Positions 26,414-36,887 of a DNA stretch of 64,000 nucleotides are shown here, in pieces. The position numbers and the translations under genes were made by a program. The notes beneath the pieces were generated by a model, which had not been told where the DNA came from, ran no database searches, and was given only the letters and a program-made list of their open reading frames with translations. This DNA is from Pantoea sp. Mb-10 (GTDB lineage Bacteria > Pseudomonadota > Gammaproteobacteria > Enterobacterales > Enterobacteriaceae). The stretch is from NCBI RefSeq assembly GCF_021272205.1, contig NZ_JAJSDX010000002.1, positions 532,410 through 596,409 of the forward strand, read 5' to 3'. Within the stretch, counting starts at the first letter, position 1. The number at the start of each line of letters is the position of its first letter.

Positions 26414-27718
26414 TCAGGCAAAGATATCAACAGCGCCATTGCCTGCCGCGCGTGCCTGCAGGGCGGCCGGAACGGCAATCGGCGTTATCTCGTTTTCACT
26501 GTCCTGGGCGAGCGTGAAGCTGCCGTGCTGGCCATCGCGGCGACCCTCCTGCTGGCCCGAATGCGTCTGGCTCTGTGCAAAGGCATCGCTGCTGACGTTG
26601 CTCTGTCCCAGGTTGATACCGCTTTCCGCCAGCGCAGTACGCAGCTGAGGAAGCGCTGCTTCCAGCGCCGCGCGTACCTGGCTGTGGCTGGAAGCCATGG
26701 TTAATTGTGCCTGATCCTTTTCCAGCGTCAGGTTGATCTGGATGGCGCCCAAATCAGCGGGATGCAAACGCAGCTCGGCGGTTTGCTGCCCGTTACGGCT
26801 AAACATCACGATCTGCTGGCCCAGGGCCTGCTGCCACTCGTGACTCCCGAGTTGGGCATTCAGCATCGGCGTTGACGGCGTCATGCTGCTCGATGTCGCA
26901 CCGGTGACCAGCGGTGCCGCGGCGCTGCTCATCGGCATCGCGGTGGGTTGGATCACGGATTCAACACCGCCACTGGCGTCACGCGTGTCCGCTTTACTCA
27001 CGCTGCTCAGGACCTGTTTAAAGCTGGCATCCAGCGTCAAGGCCGCGCCGTTCGTTGATGCGGCAGGCGCGGCGTTAGACGCGCTGCCGGTGGCGCTTGC
27101 CACCGCCTGGCTGAGCGCGCTTTGTGCGGCAGCTGGCTTGTTCGACGCGGTTGAGGCATCGGCCTGTGTCTCTTCTTTATCGCTCTGCTGCAGCGTATGG
27201 CTCAGCAGGCTCTCCAACAGCGCGGCGCGTTTGCCATTGCCGCCCGCGGCGGTGACGTCAGCGTCAGCGATTTGCTCGGTGAGCGCTGACTGGGCGGTTT
27301 GCGGTGTCGTCGGTGGCGTTGGGGCAACCGGCAGCATGGCAAACAGCGCCTGCATATTCTGTAAGTCGCTGGCAGTTAACGAAGTTACTGCGCTGTTGTC
27401 CTTATCATCGGCTAATTTCACCCCGGCTTTAGGGTTTTCCGGCTGTAAAAGTGCGTTTAAGGTGTCAGGCTTTTCCAGCGCCTGCAGCAGGACGTTCAGC
27501 GCGGCTTTTTTATCCGACTTTGCGTCAGCGTGTGCTTTTAGATCAACCGGTTGTGCAGTATCGCCTTGCTGTTGAACCAATGTCAGCAGACGGTTGCCCA
27601 ACTCGGTCATAAATCCTTGTGAGAGGGGCGTCTCTGCGCTGGCGCCCTCGGCCGCCGCCGCAGCGTTGACGTTTCCCTTGATCGATGCTTGCGCATTCAC
27701 ATTTGGCAGCGTAATCAT
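26414..27718 (-). CDS. fliK: FliK, hook-length control protein
   Basis: 434 residues, Ala/Ser/Thr/Gln-rich and disordered up to about 290, then the conserved C-terminal domain [40 protein letters not shown]. Measures hook length and switches export specificity through FlhB. The start overlaps fliJ by 4 bp. Confidence 0.94.
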   Translation of the reverse strand: MITLPNVNAQASIKGNVNAAAAAEGASAETPLSQGFMTELGNRLLTLVQQQGDTAQPVDLKAHADAKSDKKAALNVLLQALEKPDTLNALLQPENPKAGVKLADDKDNSAVTSLTASDLQNMQALFAMLPVAPTPPTTPQTAQSALTEQIADADVTAAGGNGKRAALLESLLSHTLQQSDKEETQADASTASNKPAAAQSALSQAVASATGSASNAAPAASTNGAALTLDASFKQVLSSVSKADTRDASGGVESVIQPTAMPMSSAAAPLVTGATSSSMTPSTPMLNAQLGSHEWQQALGQQIVMFSRNGQQTAELRLHPADLGAIQINLTLEKDQAQLTMASSHSQVRAALEAALPQLRTALAESGINLGQSNVSSDAFAQSQTHSGQQEGRRDGQHGSFTLAQDSENEITPIAVPAALQARAAGNGAVDIFA

Positions 27719-28158
27719 TCGCCTTTCCTCATCGCGGCCCGTTGGGCAAATTCATCCATCCGTTTCTGATCGAGACGGTTTTCTTGTTGTAATGCGGTTT
27801 CTTCCGCGCGGGTAATCAATGTTTGATACGCATTGAGCCGCTTGTGTTTCTCTCGCCAGCTGACCAGTGCCTGCTCAAGGCGTTGATTCCACTGCTGTAG
27901 CTGCTGGCGATGCTGGTCAATGGCTTTTTCCAGCGTCTGGATAAATTGGTGATAGTTGGTCCAGCGGTTGCTGGCAATACCGCCTGACATATCCTGATTG
28001 AGCTTATTTCGATACTCATCCTGGTAATCAAGCAGCATCGAAAGCTGGTCGTCGGCCTGTTTGACGCCGCGGCGCATATCGCCCAAGTGGATCACTGCCT
28101 GTTCTAAATCTTGCTCCGCCAGATCGCGCAGCGTGTCGATAGCCTTCGCTGTTTTCAT
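27715..28158 (-). CDS. fliJ: FliJ, export ATPase stalk protein
   Basis: 147 residues, almost wholly coiled coil ([40 protein letters not shown]). Acts as rotor of the FliI ring. 25 bp after fliI. Confidence 0.95.
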   Translation of the reverse strand: MKTAKAIDTLRDLAEQDLEQAVIHLGDMRRGVKQADDQLSMLLDYQDEYRNKLNQDMSGGIASNRWTNYHQFIQTLEKAIDQHRQQLQQWNQRLEQALVSWREKHKRLNAYQTLITRAEETALQQENRLDQKRMDEFAQRAAMRKGE

Positions 28159-28183
28159 CGCTCAACCTCACATCACGTCAGCG

Positions 28184-29545
28184 TTAACCGAACATTGCCT
28201 GGAGATGGAGACAGGCGTCATCGTAGTCGCTGCGTTCAAAAATACCCTGTTGCAAAAACGCTTCCATTTCAGGATAGAGCTTGATGGCTCTATCTAGCAT
28301 GGGATCGCTGCCTGCGGCATAGGCGCCGACGCTCACCAGATCGCGGTTACGTTGGAAGCTGGAGAGGAGTTGTTTAAATTGCCGCACGCGTGCGTAATGT
28401 GTTTCATCGATTAACGATGTCATTGCACGGCTAATTGAGGCTTCAATGTCAATGGCCGGATAATGTCCCGCTTCGGCCAGGCGACGTGACAGGACAATAT
28501 GGCCGTCAAGAATGGCGCGCGCCGAGTCGGCAATCGGGTCCTGCTGGTCATCACCCTCGGTGAGCACGGTATAAAATGCCGTGATCGATCCGCCGCCGTG
28601 CGTACCGTTTCCGGCACGTTCCACCAGCGCAGGCAGTTTCGCAAACACCGACGGTGGATAGCCTTTGGTGGCGGGCGGCTCGCCAATCGCCAGCGCAATT
28701 TCACGCTGCGCCATCGCATAACGGGTGAGGGAATCCATAATCAGCAGCACATGCTGACCGCGATCGCGAAAATCTTCAGCGATGCGCGTGGCGTAAGCGG
28801 CACCCTGCATACGCAGCAGCGGCGAGACGTCCGCCGGCGCGGCAATCACCACCGAACGCGCGCGGCCTTCGGCACCGAGGATGTTTTCAATAAACTCTTT
28901 AACTTCACGGCCACGTTCACCAATCAGGCCTACTACAATCACGTCGGCTTTGGTGTAACGTGCCATCATGCCCAGCAGGACAGACTTGCCGACGCCGGAT
29001 CCAGCAAACAAGCCCATGCGCTGACCGCGGCCCACCGTCAGCAGCGCATTGATGGCGCGCACGCCGGTGTCCAGCACATCGTGAATCGGCGTGCGCTGCA
29101 GCGGGTTAAACGGTGCGGTGATCAGCGGTGCGCGATAACCGGTTTCCGGTGCAGGCAGGCCGTCCAGGGGCTTGCCGCTGCCGTCCAGCACGCGGCCCAG
29201 CAGTTCAGGACCCAGCAGCATCTGTTTGCCACTTTGCGCACTCTCACCGTTGAAACGGGCGTAAACGCGTGCGCCGGGCAGAATACCGTCGACTTCTTCC
29301 AGCGGCATCATCAGCAGTTTTTGGCCGTTGAAGCCCACCACTTCACTTTCCACTTCCGAAATGGTTTGGCCGTCGTTGCGTTCAATAATGCAGGTTGCGC
29401 CCAGCGGCAGTTGTAAGCCGGTCGCTTCCAGCACCAGGCCGGTGGCGCGCGTTAAGCGGCCGTAGCGACGGACGGTTTGTACCTGCGTAATGCGCTGTTC
29501 AAACGCATCCAGCGCACCCAGCCAACGAGAAAGACGCGAGGTCAT
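28184..29545 (-). CDS. fliI: FliI, flagellar export ATPase
   Basis: 453 residues from ATG 29545 ([17 protein letters not shown]), overlapping the fliH stop as TAATG. F1-beta-like: Walker [31 protein letters not shown], Walker [19 protein letters not shown]. Energises export chaperone release. The earlier in-frame start at 29575 lies inside fliH. Confidence 0.97.
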   Translation of the reverse strand: MTSRLSRWLGALDAFEQRITQVQTVRRYGRLTRATGLVLEATGLQLPLGATCIIERNDGQTISEVESEVVGFNGQKLLMMPLEEVDGILPGARVYARFNGESAQSGKQMLLGPELLGRVLDGSGKPLDGLPAPETGYRAPLITAPFNPLQRTPIHDVLDTGVRAINALLTVGRGQRMGLFAGSGVGKSVLLGMMARYTKADVIVVGLIGERGREVKEFIENILGAEGRARSVVIAAPADVSPLLRMQGAAYATRIAEDFRDRGQHVLLIMDSLTRYAMAQREIALAIGEPPATKGYPPSVFAKLPALVERAGNGTHGGGSITAFYTVLTEGDDQQDPIADSARAILDGHIVLSRRLAEAGHYPAIDIEASISRAMTSLIDETHYARVRQFKQLLSSFQRNRDLVSVGAYAAGSDPMLDRAIKLYPEMEAFLQQGIFERSDYDDACLHLQAMFG

Positions 29546-30252
29546 TACAGTGTCCCCGGTGCGGCAAGGCGACACAGCTCTTGCCAGCGCGTTGCGACGC
29601 TGGCGTCCAAATCGCCATCTTCAGCGCTGAGTTTGCACCCGCCAGGGTGCAGCGTGCTATCAGCCAGCAGGCGCCAGCCGTGCAGATCCAGCGTGGGGCC
29701 CAGCGTCTGCTCAATACGCTGCAGATCGTCCGGGTGCACGCGCAGCTGCGGCTTACCGCTGAACATGGGCTCTTGCTGAATTAACTGCTGAATCTGACGC
29801 AGCAGGGCGGTGCCATCCACCTGCGTCGCCTGACCAATCACGGTGCGCGCGGCCTCCAGCGCCAGCTGCATCAGGCGCGATGCAATGACGCTGTCCAGCG
29901 CCTCTAGCGTATGGTGAAACTCCGTGACCAGCTGCTGCATGCGCGCCTGTAAGGGCGCCTGCTGCTGCTGCGCATCGGCCAACCCCTGCTGGAAACCCGC
30001 GTCGTAGCCAGCCTGCTGCGATTCCGCGAAGCCTTTCTGATAGCCTTCGTTATAGCCCTGCGTCTGCGCATCTTTGCGCATCTGCTGCTGCAGCCGTTCA
30101 AGCTGCTGCTGTTGTTCTTCTTCGGCGCTGAGTTCCAGCGGTTCTGCTGGCGCGTCGTAGTGAATTTCCGGCTGCGGCTCGGGTTTGAACAGACTGCCTA
30201 AATCGTCAGGCTGCCAGCGCTGCCACGCACGGGCGGAAAAGGCATCAGACAT
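29545..30252 (-). CDS. fliH: FliH, regulator of the export ATPase
   Basis: 235 residues from ATG 30252 ([13 protein letters not shown]). [21 protein letters not shown] is the Gly-x3-Gly helical repeat typical of FliH. The C-terminus carries the V-ATPase E-like domain. Overlaps fliG by 8 bp. Confidence 0.95.
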   Translation of the reverse strand: MSDAFSARAWQRWQPDDLGSLFKPEPQPEIHYDAPAEPLELSAEEEQQQQLERLQQQMRKDAQTQGYNEGYQKGFAESQQAGYDAGFQQGLADAQQQQAPLQARMQQLVTEFHHTLEALDSVIASRLMQLALEAARTVIGQATQVDGTALLRQIQQLIQQEPMFSGKPQLRVHPDDLQRIEQTLGPTLDLHGWRLLADSTLHPGGCKLSAEDGDLDASVATRWQELCRLAAPGTL

Positions 30253-31237
30253 AGGTTTCCTCGCCACCACCAATTACCATCTCGCCGGACTCGGCCAGAC
30301 GGCGTACCACCAACAGAATCGCTTTCTGTTCGTTCTCCACCGCAGACATGCGCACCGGACCACGGTTGGCCAAATCGTCGCGCAGAATATCGGCGGCGCG
30401 TGCTGACATGTTCTTGAGGAATTTCTCGCGCAGCGGCTGCTCGGCACCCTTCAGGGCGATCAGCAACTGCTCCGACTCCACTTCCTGCAGCAGGCGCTGG
30501 ATGCTGCGGTCGTCCACTTCCACCAGGTTTTCGAACAGGAACATCTCGTCGATGATCTTCTGGGCCAGCTCGCCGTCGAAGTCGCGTACCGCCTCGATAA
30601 CGGCCTCTTCCTGCTGGGTTTTCATCAGGTTGATAATTTCGGCTGCCGTTCTTACGCCGCCCATCTTCGCACGCTTGAGGTTGGTCCCATCCAGCAGGCT
30701 GTTCAGCACTTCGGTCAGCTCGGCCAGTGCGGCAGGCTGCACGCCGCCGAAGGTAGCAATACGCAGCATAACGTCGTGACGCAGGCGCTCGTCGAACAGC
30801 GCCAGAATATCCGCCGCTTGGCCACGTTTGAGGTGAACCAGAATGGTGGCAATGATCTGCGGGTGCTCGTCGCGAATCAGATCGGCGGCGGCCTGCGGCT
30901 CCATAAAGTTCAGCGTTTCCATACCGCTGGTGGTTTCGCGGGTTTCGAGGATGTCTTCCAGCAGGCTGGAAGCGCGCTCCTCGCCCAGCGCTTTGGTCAG
31001 CACCGAACGCAGGTAATCGTTGGAGTTGAGGCTCAGCGCGGCAAACTGTTCGGCATCCGCTTCGAACTCACGCAGCACTTCAGTCAGCTGCTTATGTGAC
31101 ACCTGCTTCATGCTGGCCATCGCGGCGCTGAGATGCTGCACTTCACGCTGGTTCAGGTGCTTGAACACTTCCGCAGCGCGTTCTTCGCCGATGGTCATCA
31201 TCAGGATGGCGCTTTTTTCAGTACCGGTCAGACTCAT
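30245..31237 (-). CDS. fliG: FliG, C-ring torque protein
   Basis: 330 residues: FliF-binding N-domain ([20 protein letters not shown]), middle domain with [13 protein letters not shown], and the C-domain with torque helix [20 protein letters not shown]. Interacts with MotA. The standard length. Confidence 0.97.
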   Translation of the reverse strand: MSLTGTEKSAILMMTIGEERAAEVFKHLNQREVQHLSAAMASMKQVSHKQLTEVLREFEADAEQFAALSLNSNDYLRSVLTKALGEERASSLLEDILETRETTSGMETLNFMEPQAAADLIRDEHPQIIATILVHLKRGQAADILALFDERLRHDVMLRIATFGGVQPAALAELTEVLNSLLDGTNLKRAKMGGVRTAAEIINLMKTQQEEAVIEAVRDFDGELAQKIIDEMFLFENLVEVDDRSIQRLLQEVESEQLLIALKGAEQPLREKFLKNMSARAADILRDDLANRGPVRMSAVENEQKAILLVVRRLAESGEMVIGGGEETYV

Positions 31238-32946
31238 AGTTCGTTACTCATCCATTCACGGATAACCAGCGCCACGACGCGCGGATCGTTCTCAGACATG
31301 TCTCGGATGCGCTGGCTCATCACCTCGGCGCTCATACGGTTATTGGACTTCCGCTCCTGGTCCATCTCATCTTTGCTGAGTTGAACGCTGTACGCTTCCT
31401 GCTCTTGTTTGCTGTTGACGCGGGCGGCTTGGGCTTCTGCGGCAGCCTGCTCCTGGGCACGCTTACGCTGCAGCTGCGGGCGCACCATTTTGCGATACAG
31501 AATGAAGGCCACCAGCGCAACCAACAGCCAGCGTCCGGCGCTCATCAGCTGGTCAAAGAACGACTGTTGCTGCCAGAAGGGCAGGTCACCCGTTGCAGGC
31601 TCGGTGATGTTAAACGGCGAGTTGACCACGTTGATGCTGTCACCGCGCGTCTGTGAATACCCCATCGCTTCACGGGTTAAATCTTCAATCTGTTTGATCT
31701 GCTGATCGTTCAGCGCGACCGCTTTGCCTTTGCCGTCATCGTGATAATTCACCACAACCGCCACGGACAGACGCTGCACTTCGCCCACGTTAAGCTTGGT
31801 GTGACGAATGGTGCGATCCAGTTCGTAATTCACCGTGTCATTGTGCGTGGAATTCGTCGGGCCGCTGTTTTGTGAGGCCGTGCTGGTGCTGGTTCCGGTG
31901 TTCTGCGCGTTGTTGGCTTGACCATTGGCACCGTTTTGCTGCTGTGGATTCGTCACCGGCGCGGTGTTGGCTGGCGCAGGCTGATTCGACAGGGCACCCG
32001 GTACGCCGCCCGGATAGGCGCTGCCGTTCTGCTCGCTGGAGTTGGTTTGGCGCGAACGAATGGCGGTGCTGTTCGGGTTGGCGTTTGGCTGATATTTCTC
32101 GTCAGTTTGCTCGCTGCGATCGAAGTTGATCTGGGCGGTAACCTGCGCGTGAACGTTACCTTGACCCAAAATCGGGTTAAGGATGGCTTCAATGCGCTGC
32201 TGGTAGCGCGATTCCACATCCGCGGCGTACTTCAGCTGAGTATCACTGAGATCGCGACCTTCGCTGTCGTTACGCGTCAGCAGGCGACCGGCCTGATCGA
32301 CCACGGTCACATTGCCCGGCGGCAAACCCGCTACGCTGCTGGATACCATGTGCTGGATAGCCTGAATCTGGCCTTCATCCAGCGCGCGACCTGGCTGCAG
32401 CGTCAGCGTGACAGACGCTGACGGCGCTTTCTGCTCGCGCACGAACAGGGTAGGTTTTGGCATCGCGAGATGAACGCGTGCCGCTTTCACCGGGCCCAGG
32501 GTCTCGATGGTGCGCGACAGCTCACCTTCGAGCGCACGCTGATAGTTGATCTGCTCGCTAAATTGACTGATGCCAAATTTCTCTTTGTCCATCAGTTCAA
32601 AGCCAACTGAGCCGCCTTTCGGCAGACCCTGCTGCGCCAGACGCAAGCGCAGCTCATGCACTTTGTCTGCCGGCACCATCAGGGCGCCACCGCTTTCCGC
32701 AAACTTGTACGGGATATTCATCTGCGTCAGCTGCGTGACGATCGCGCCACCGTCCTCATCGGACAGGTTGTTATAAAGGACGCGGTAGTCGGGCGTCTTC
32801 GCCCATAGCACCAATGCAAAAACTACCGCGATAGCGGCGGCAGCGGCGACGATTAAGGGAATTCGCGGATTGGCGCGCAGGCGTGCGAAAAGGTCATTGA
32901 AGCCCTTCTTGTTTGTATCCTGTGTAGCGGCTGCACTCGCATTCAT
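31234..32946 (-). CDS. fliF: FliF, MS-ring protein
   Basis: 570 residues: TM1 (about 33-50), ring-building motifs ([19 protein letters not shown]), a long Ser/Asn/Gln-rich variable loop (about 300-365), TM2 (about 455-475) and a FliG-binding C-terminus ([18 protein letters not shown]). First gene of the minus-strand operon and divergent from fliE. Confidence 0.97.
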   Translation of the reverse strand: MNASAAATQDTNKKGFNDLFARLRANPRIPLIVAAAAAIAVVFALVLWAKTPDYRVLYNNLSDEDGGAIVTQLTQMNIPYKFAESGGALMVPADKVHELRLRLAQQGLPKGGSVGFELMDKEKFGISQFSEQINYQRALEGELSRTIETLGPVKAARVHLAMPKPTLFVREQKAPSASVTLTLQPGRALDEGQIQAIQHMVSSSVAGLPPGNVTVVDQAGRLLTRNDSEGRDLSDTQLKYAADVESRYQQRIEAILNPILGQGNVHAQVTAQINFDRSEQTDEKYQPNANPNSTAIRSRQTNSSEQNGSAYPGGVPGALSNQPAPANTAPVTNPQQQNGANGQANNAQNTGTSTSTASQNSGPTNSTHNDTVNYELDRTIRHTKLNVGEVQRLSVAVVVNYHDDGKGKAVALNDQQIKQIEDLTREAMGYSQTRGDSINVVNSPFNITEPATGDLPFWQQQSFFDQLMSAGRWLLVALVAFILYRKMVRPQLQRKRAQEQAAAEAQAARVNSKQEQEAYSVQLSKDEMDQERKSNNRMSAEVMSQRIRDMSENDPRVVALVIREWMSNEL

Positions 32947-33302
32947 GACCGATTCCTGCCTGACAATATTGACCGGGTGAGTTGTGGTGACAAAACGGGC
33001 TCCCTGACTTCCCCTAAGTGCTTCATGCGTTGTTGGTTTTTACGTTCGTTCATCTCTGTCACTTATCTGGATAAGCTTCCTGAGAGGGGCGAACCGACCG
33101 CAGTAACGCAGCGTGAACGCTTTCGGGAAACAAATGAAAATGAAAATTCCAATTCAATGGCACGCATTATTTGATGATTTGACTTATTTCGATGGGTGGA
33201 TAAGCCGGGGTTTTTACGTTCATTTAGCGCCTTTGTCCTATTGACAGTGTGATAACTTTTCGAGCGTCAAAAACTAATCCCATCACCAATGAGGTACAAA
33301 GC
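32947..33302. other. Divergent fliF/fliE promoter region
   Basis: 356 bp without a gene between two class 2 flagellar units, where FlhDC-dependent promoters are expected. No sigma-28 -10 (GCCGATAA) was found. FlhDC boxes are too degenerate to call by eye. The SD of fliE is TGAGG at about 33289. Confidence 0.6.
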
Positions 33303-33614
33303 ATGTCAATTCAGGCCATTGAGGGTGTATTGCAGCAGCTGCAGCTCACGTCACTGCAGGCCAGCGGTAAGCAAGCGGATGCAGGTAATCACGTCGATTT
33401 CGGCACCACGATGAAAGCGGCGCTGGATAAGATCAGTGAAACCCAAACCACCGCGCGCAGCCAGGCGCAGGCGTTTGAAATGGGTAAACCCGGCGTGCAG
33501 CTCAATGACGTGATGATTGATCTGCAAAAGTCGTCTATTTCCATGCAGATGGGCATTCAGGTGCGCAATAAGCTGGCCTCAGCCTATAGCGAAATCATGA
33601 ATATGCAGGTGTAG
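33303..33614 (+). CDS. fliE: FliE, rod-MS-ring junction protein
   Basis: 103 residues from ATG 33303 (MSIQAIEGVLQQLQLTS) with a suitably placed SD; the longer frame to 33249 has none. The C-terminal PGVQLNDVMIDLQKSSISMQ is diagnostic. Single-gene unit, divergent from fliF. Confidence 0.96.
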   Translation: MSIQAIEGVLQQLQLTSLQASGKQADAGNHVDFGTTMKAALDKISETQTTARSQAQAFEMGKPGVQLNDVMIDLQKSSISMQMGIQVRNKLASAYSEIMNMQV

Positions 33615-34211
33615 TTCGCCAGACGACGCAGGGAAGGGCCGGATACTTCGCACCGCTGTGCTGTTGCCCGCCGCTTATGCGGACGCGTGATGGTGTGCTG
33701 AGCTGTAAGGCCCATCGACCTCCTGCTCGGTCCCTCCGCCACATGCTGCGCAGCGGAGTGCCTCCCTATGCTGCAACATAGTTGGGATTCGCTTTGCGCA
33801 TTCGCGTTTCGCCCGCGGCTTGGCGTGAGAGTGCTTGTGCAAGGCAGCACGCTGCGCGCAGGGGTTATGCTGTCGCGTTGCGCGGTTTATCTATCACGTC
33901 TGGACATAGGTGAACGGCGATCCCCTTCAGGCAGCCGTGCCACCTGTCGCCTATTTCTCTATTCCTTCCCGCCCGTTTCAGCCTATCCGCCTTACTGTTG
34001 ATGGGCGAGTCAGCGTGGTTAAAGAAAGGTGCGCGTATCGACGCATGCCGTGAGCAGCGTCGCCATCCATTGCATCAGGAAACCGCATCAGGAATATAAA
34101 TTACATAAGCCGTTCTTTATGTTTCAAAGTGTGATTTTGACTTGCTTTTTACCGGTAACATCTTATTTTCAGAGGGTGGCACTTAAACACGCACTATGAA
34201 GAGGGATATTT
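33615..34211. other. Intergenic region downstream of fliE
   Basis: About 600 bp with no supported gene. The part up to about 34000 is rich in short GC inverted repeats (for example CTATGCTGCAACATAG at 33767-33782), in style like the repeats at the right end of the window. The last 150 bp are AT-rich and probably carry the promoter of the 45-residue gene. Confidence 0.5.
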
Positions 34212-34349
34212 ATGGCAAAGCATCATGTTTTAAAGGTATTTGAAATATCAGCTATTATTCTGTTCGCGCTGGTACTGGCTTATCTGGCAGTGACCGGGAT
34301 CCTTTCCTCGACCGGCGTCGATCACGCCTGGCCTTACCCCAGCAAGTAA
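34212..34349 (+). CDS. Small single-pass membrane protein
   Basis: 45 residues, ATG 34212 with GAGGGA eight nt upstream. One membrane helix (AIILFALVLAYLAVTGILS) followed by a short polar tail (GVDHAWPYPSK). No family recognised. About 270 bp without a gene follow. Confidence 0.6.
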   Translation: MAKHHVLKVFEISAIILFALVLAYLAVTGILSSTGVDHAWPYPSK

Positions 34350-34619
34350 TGGCGCAAGGCACCAGGGAAATCCAGCAGTACGATGAATAAATAAAATAAA
34401 TGATAGGATTCACACGACAAACAGCGCCTGCCTTTGCGCTTCATCTCTTCCCGCGGCAGCGAGAGAGGGTCTTTATCCCCTTTCCATCATGGATTTAGCC
34501 GCCTCGGAATACCACTCACCGGGCTTTTGCTTTGTCGCCAATCAGTGCCGGCACGGTTCTGCGCTGGCTTGAAGCTGATGCGGATAAACCGCATTTCGTT
34601 AATGGCGACCATCAGCCGA

Positions 34620-34796
34620 TTAGCGTTTAAAGCCTCTTTTGACCGGCTCAGGTGCCACATGTTGTTGAGTAAAGTGCGCCATAATTGCATCGGCAAGGGG
34701 GCCGACGATCCGCTCGCCCTGTCGATACACCGCCACCGGCTTACCGTGGGCGACCTCAATATCGTACTCAACACCGTTATAAATATGCTTTTGCAT
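34620..34796 (-). CDS. Small protein of unknown function
   Basis: 58 residues, ATG 34796 after GAGAGGGTG. MQKHIYNGVEYDIEVAHGKP, then VAVYRQGERIVGPLADAIMA and a basic tail (VKRGFKR) suggest a compact alpha/beta fold. The good SD and amino-acid pattern favour this frame over the longer overlapping frames. No function known. Confidence 0.6.
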   Translation of the reverse strand: MQKHIYNGVEYDIEVAHGKPVAVYRQGERIVGPLADAIMAHFTQQHVAPEPVKRGFKR

Positions 34797-34918
34797 CACC
34801 CTCTCCGTAATAGTTGGAACAAACGCGCGACGAATGTGACGCTAATCATAAACCTGGCGTGCTTATTAAGTAAGGTTCGTTAACGCCCTGCCGGATGCGC
34901 CTGCGTGAAATTTGGCGC

Positions 34919-34943
34919 GAAAAAAAGCCCCGGCGACGGGGCA
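34919..34943 (-). terminator. Minus-strand intrinsic terminator
   Basis: GCCCCG-GCGA-CGGGGC at 34927-34942, followed on the minus strand by a U-run encoded by As at 34919-34926. It lies 110 nt beyond the terminator at 35055-35081 with no proper gene between them. Confidence 0.85.
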
Positions 34944-35054
34944 GAGGTAAACCGCGCCAATCTGAGTCGGCTTACGGGGTGGGGTCAGTAAGCGTAGACC
35001 AAGTCCTCTGCCGAAAAGGTTACGTGTACCACTGCGGTGACAAATTGATAAAAA

Positions 35055-35081
35055 CAAAAAAGCCGCCGGATAAAGGCGGCT
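35055..35081 (-). terminator. Terminator of the 57-residue gene
   Basis: AGCCGCC-GGATAAA-GGCGGCT with a U-run on the minus strand, 7 bp after the gene at 35088. Confidence 0.9.
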
Positions 35082-35087
35082 GTGATG

Positions 35088-35261
35088 TCAGGGCCATGAG
35101 AGCCGGTCGCTGACAACTTTATAACCCTGTGCGGCAAAAGCCTGCGCGTCAAGGGGTTCATGATGTGTGGGTTTAAACCAACCTGTCACGGCATTATCTG
35201 ACCAGAACCAGACTTCAGGTTGGTCATCGTCATGCTGCACCCAATAATATCCTTCTTGCAT
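35088..35261 (-). CDS. Small YYWV-type protein, paralog 1
   Basis: 57 residues from the ATG at 35261 (MQEGYYWVQHDDDQPEVWFW), chosen because GGAGG lies about 8 nt upstream and it aligns with the two paralogs at 35355 and 36888. Shared pattern: G-[YF]-YWV, PEVW-aromatic, G-W/F-aromatic-x-P, P-hydrophobic, and a final V/L-S-x-x-L. Trp/Tyr-rich, about one fifth aromatic. Function unknown; similar short proteins occur in phage and island DNA. Confidence 0.7.
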   Translation of the reverse strand: MQEGYYWVQHDDDQPEVWFWSDNAVTGWFKPTHHEPLDAQAFAAQGYKVVSDRLSWP

Positions 35262-35354
35262 AGTCATCACCTCCGGTGACGACTATAGTCAATCTACGCT
35301 TCGCTTAACAACTTCTCTCTGCGATAAAAGCGAAGACTGGTAGCAGACGCGAAG

Positions 35355-35534
35355 TCAGTCCTCTGTTTCAGGCGGTTCCAGCTTCTCGCTGAGGAGCTCA
35401 AAACCGGCAGATTTGAAGCGCGGCAGTGAGAGTGGGATAGGTTCCATGGGGCGGTAAAATCCGCGCCCAGCATCCCAAAACCATACTTCCGGCTCAGTTG
35501 TTCTGCTGCCGACCCAGTAAAAACCCGTTTCCAT
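35355..35534 (-). CDS. Small YYWV-type protein, paralog 2
   Basis: 59 residues from ATG 35534 (METGFYWVGSRTTEPEVWFW), nine nt after GGAGAG. It shares the pattern of the neighbours, including GRGFYRPMEPIPL and FELLSEKLEPP. Separated from paralog 1 by about 90 bp on the same strand. Confidence 0.7.
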   Translation of the reverse strand: METGFYWVGSRTTEPEVWFWDAGRGFYRPMEPIPLSLPRFKSAGFELLSEKLEPPETED

Positions 35535-35692
35535 CAGTGCTCTCCAGAAATGAATGAAGGCACGCCTTCTCTGATTTCCGCAAATAATGTAATAGTTACA
35601 TCCATTGATCAATATTAATACCGCTGCGCTTATCGCACACACGTGTAGTTGAGGCACCTTTATAAAGGCACCTCAACACGAGGTTATTCAGT

Positions 35693-35899
35693 TCATTTTG
35701 ATTGGTCGCGATACGGATCTTTTTTATCGTCCTCGCTGTCGTCTCGGGTGCGTGGGATCTCACCACGCGGGTCCGCGTTATCCACCACCGGGTGATCATC
35801 CTCCTCATAGGGATTATTGGCGTGAGGGGCGGCTTCAGGTAATCCCTTGTGAACGTCACCTTCTTTATTACGATCTTTATTAGAGTGTTGATTGTGCAT
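35693..35899 (-). CDS. Hydrophilic, probably disordered small protein
   Basis: 68 residues from ATG 35899 (MHNQHSNKDRNKEGDVHKG), six nt after GGAG. Very rich in Asp, Glu, Lys, Arg, Asn and His, with no hydrophobic core (EEDDHPVVDN; RTRDDSEDDKKDPYRDQ). Likely a stress-type or intrinsically disordered protein. No family recognised. Confidence 0.6.
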   Translation of the reverse strand: MHNQHSNKDRNKEGDVHKGLPEAAPHANNPYEEDDHPVVDNADPRGEIPRTRDDSEDDKKDPYRDQSK

Positions 35900-36237
35900 T
35901 TCGCTCTCCATCAAGATGCTGGCCTGCAATCCGCTCGCTGAAAGCAGGTCGGGGCGTGGGCGTTGGCTGAACGCGTTGTGTCACTTTACACGCAGAGTGG
36001 GCAAGTTGTACAGTTGCTCAAAGCTGTACAACTTTGAGCCGTCTGTATAGACCGCTTTTCCTGCCTGCCACGTTTCATCCATTATAGAAAATATCTGCAA
36101 TTGAATAACATTCTTTTCGTATAAATCTTATGATCAAATCATTGTTTTTAGGGTTTATTATTCATGTGACCATCGTTCGAGAGGTCTGGCTGAACGCGAT
36201 GAATCTTGTCAGACCACACGAATTGATCATCATGAAG
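35900..36237. other. Non-coding stretch with TGTACA-type repeats
   Basis: No gene is seen. It holds the nested inverted repeats at 36003-36055 and an AT-rich tract (36090-36170). Confidence 0.5.
36003..36055 (+). promoter_or_regulatory. Inverted TTGTACAG/CTGTACAA repeat and third copy of the promoter module
   Basis: AAGTTGTACAG (36003-36013) and CTGTACAACTT (36024-36034) form an 11-bp perfect inverted repeat. From 36024, CTGTAC-N16-TATAGA has the same spacing as the two sRNA promoters at 36238 and 41300. GCTCAAAG and CTTTGAGC give a second, overlapping palindrome. Probably an operator plus promoter. Confidence 0.5.
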
Positions 36238-36265
36238 TTGTACAAGTTGTAATTTTTTGTATAAC
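36238..36265 (+). promoter_or_regulatory. Promoter of sRNA element A
   Basis: TTGTAC (36238-36243), 16-nt spacer, TATAAC (36260-36265), the same elements and spacing as element B. Confidence 0.6.
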
Positions 36266-36271
36266 TTGACC

Positions 36272-36359
36272 CTCAGTGGCGCTAAGTCACACGTAACGAT
36301 AGGTGCTTTGCACCGCCTCTGAAGGTGCAGTGGATTTCCACCTTCAGAGGCTTTTTTTT
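36272..36359 (+). ncRNA. Candidate sRNA, twin element A
   Basis: About 88 nt from the predicted start to the end of the U-run. The 3' end is a perfect 13-bp stem GCCTCTGAAGGTG/CACCTTCAGAGGC (36315-36327, 36339-36351) followed by eight Ts. The loop holds GTGGATTTCCAC. GGTGCTT-GC-CCGCCTCTG-AGGTG and TGGATTTCCACCT-CAGAGG are shared with element B at 41171-41266. No ORF is conserved between the two. It ends 42 bp upstream of the ymgB-like gene. It does not match an sRNA that I know. Confidence 0.6.
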
Positions 36360-36400
36360 GAGCGATGTCTGCTCTGATCGCTGCAACCCATGAGGCTCAT

Positions 36401-36664
36401 ATGGAAACGTCACAATTATTCACCACGCATTTCGAGAATAACCCCAATATTCATGCTAACAGTGTCGGGAATAGTGCAGAAAAAGAAGTCATCGCGGGAA
36501 TTTATAAGCGGTTATCTGCGATAAAGATGCGCGTGAGTCAGAAAGACATCATTTTGGTTTTATTGGAAAATTTAGAGACCGAACGCGATTTCCAAAAACA
36601 GGATATATATCGTAAAGCACTGGAAATTGTAATACACCGTCCGGGTGATGAAACAGAAGCGTAA
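36401..36664 (+). CDS. YmgB/AriR-family RcsB connector-like protein
   Basis: 87 residues from ATG 36401 (METSQLFTTHF), five nt after TGAGG. The helical core EKEVIAGIYKRLSAIKMRVS and DIILVLLENLETERDFQKQD, then IYRKALEIVI, matches E. coli YmgB/AriR. In E. coli such proteins feed into RcsB phosphorelay and affect biofilm and acid resistance, and their operon is controlled by BluR/BluF. Here bluF is 430 bp away, which supports a functional link. Confidence 0.8.
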   Translation: METSQLFTTHFENNPNIHANSVGNSAEKEVIAGIYKRLSAIKMRVSQKDIILVLLENLETERDFQKQDIYRKALEIVIHRPGDETEA

Positions 36665-36887
36665 GTGCGTGCTATTCTGAATATAGTTCATATCCTGCAG
36701 CTTAGCGCGCTTTGCGTATTGTCACTTCCTCTTTGATGGATGGCGTCACGCGCAAAAACGCTTTTCTCGCAGATACAGCTGCTACCGTTGATGTTTGAAC
36801 TGGCAGTAGAGTCTGCCATTCAGCACTAGCGCTGCCGCGGGTAACTTATGGCACAGGCGTGCCCGATCCTTTTTACGAAGTGTGCAT

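Noticed and set aside
28499..29416. 305-residue plus-strand frame over fliI
   Set aside because: Shadow of a highly conserved gene in GC-rich codons; His/Arg/Gln-rich with no motif.
33584..34001. Frames of 77-88 residues downstream of fliE
   Set aside because: No SD, odd composition, hairpin-rich DNA; treated as noncoding.
34434..34883. 149- and 95-residue frames
   Set aside because: A 58-residue minus-strand gene with a good SD explains the same DNA better.
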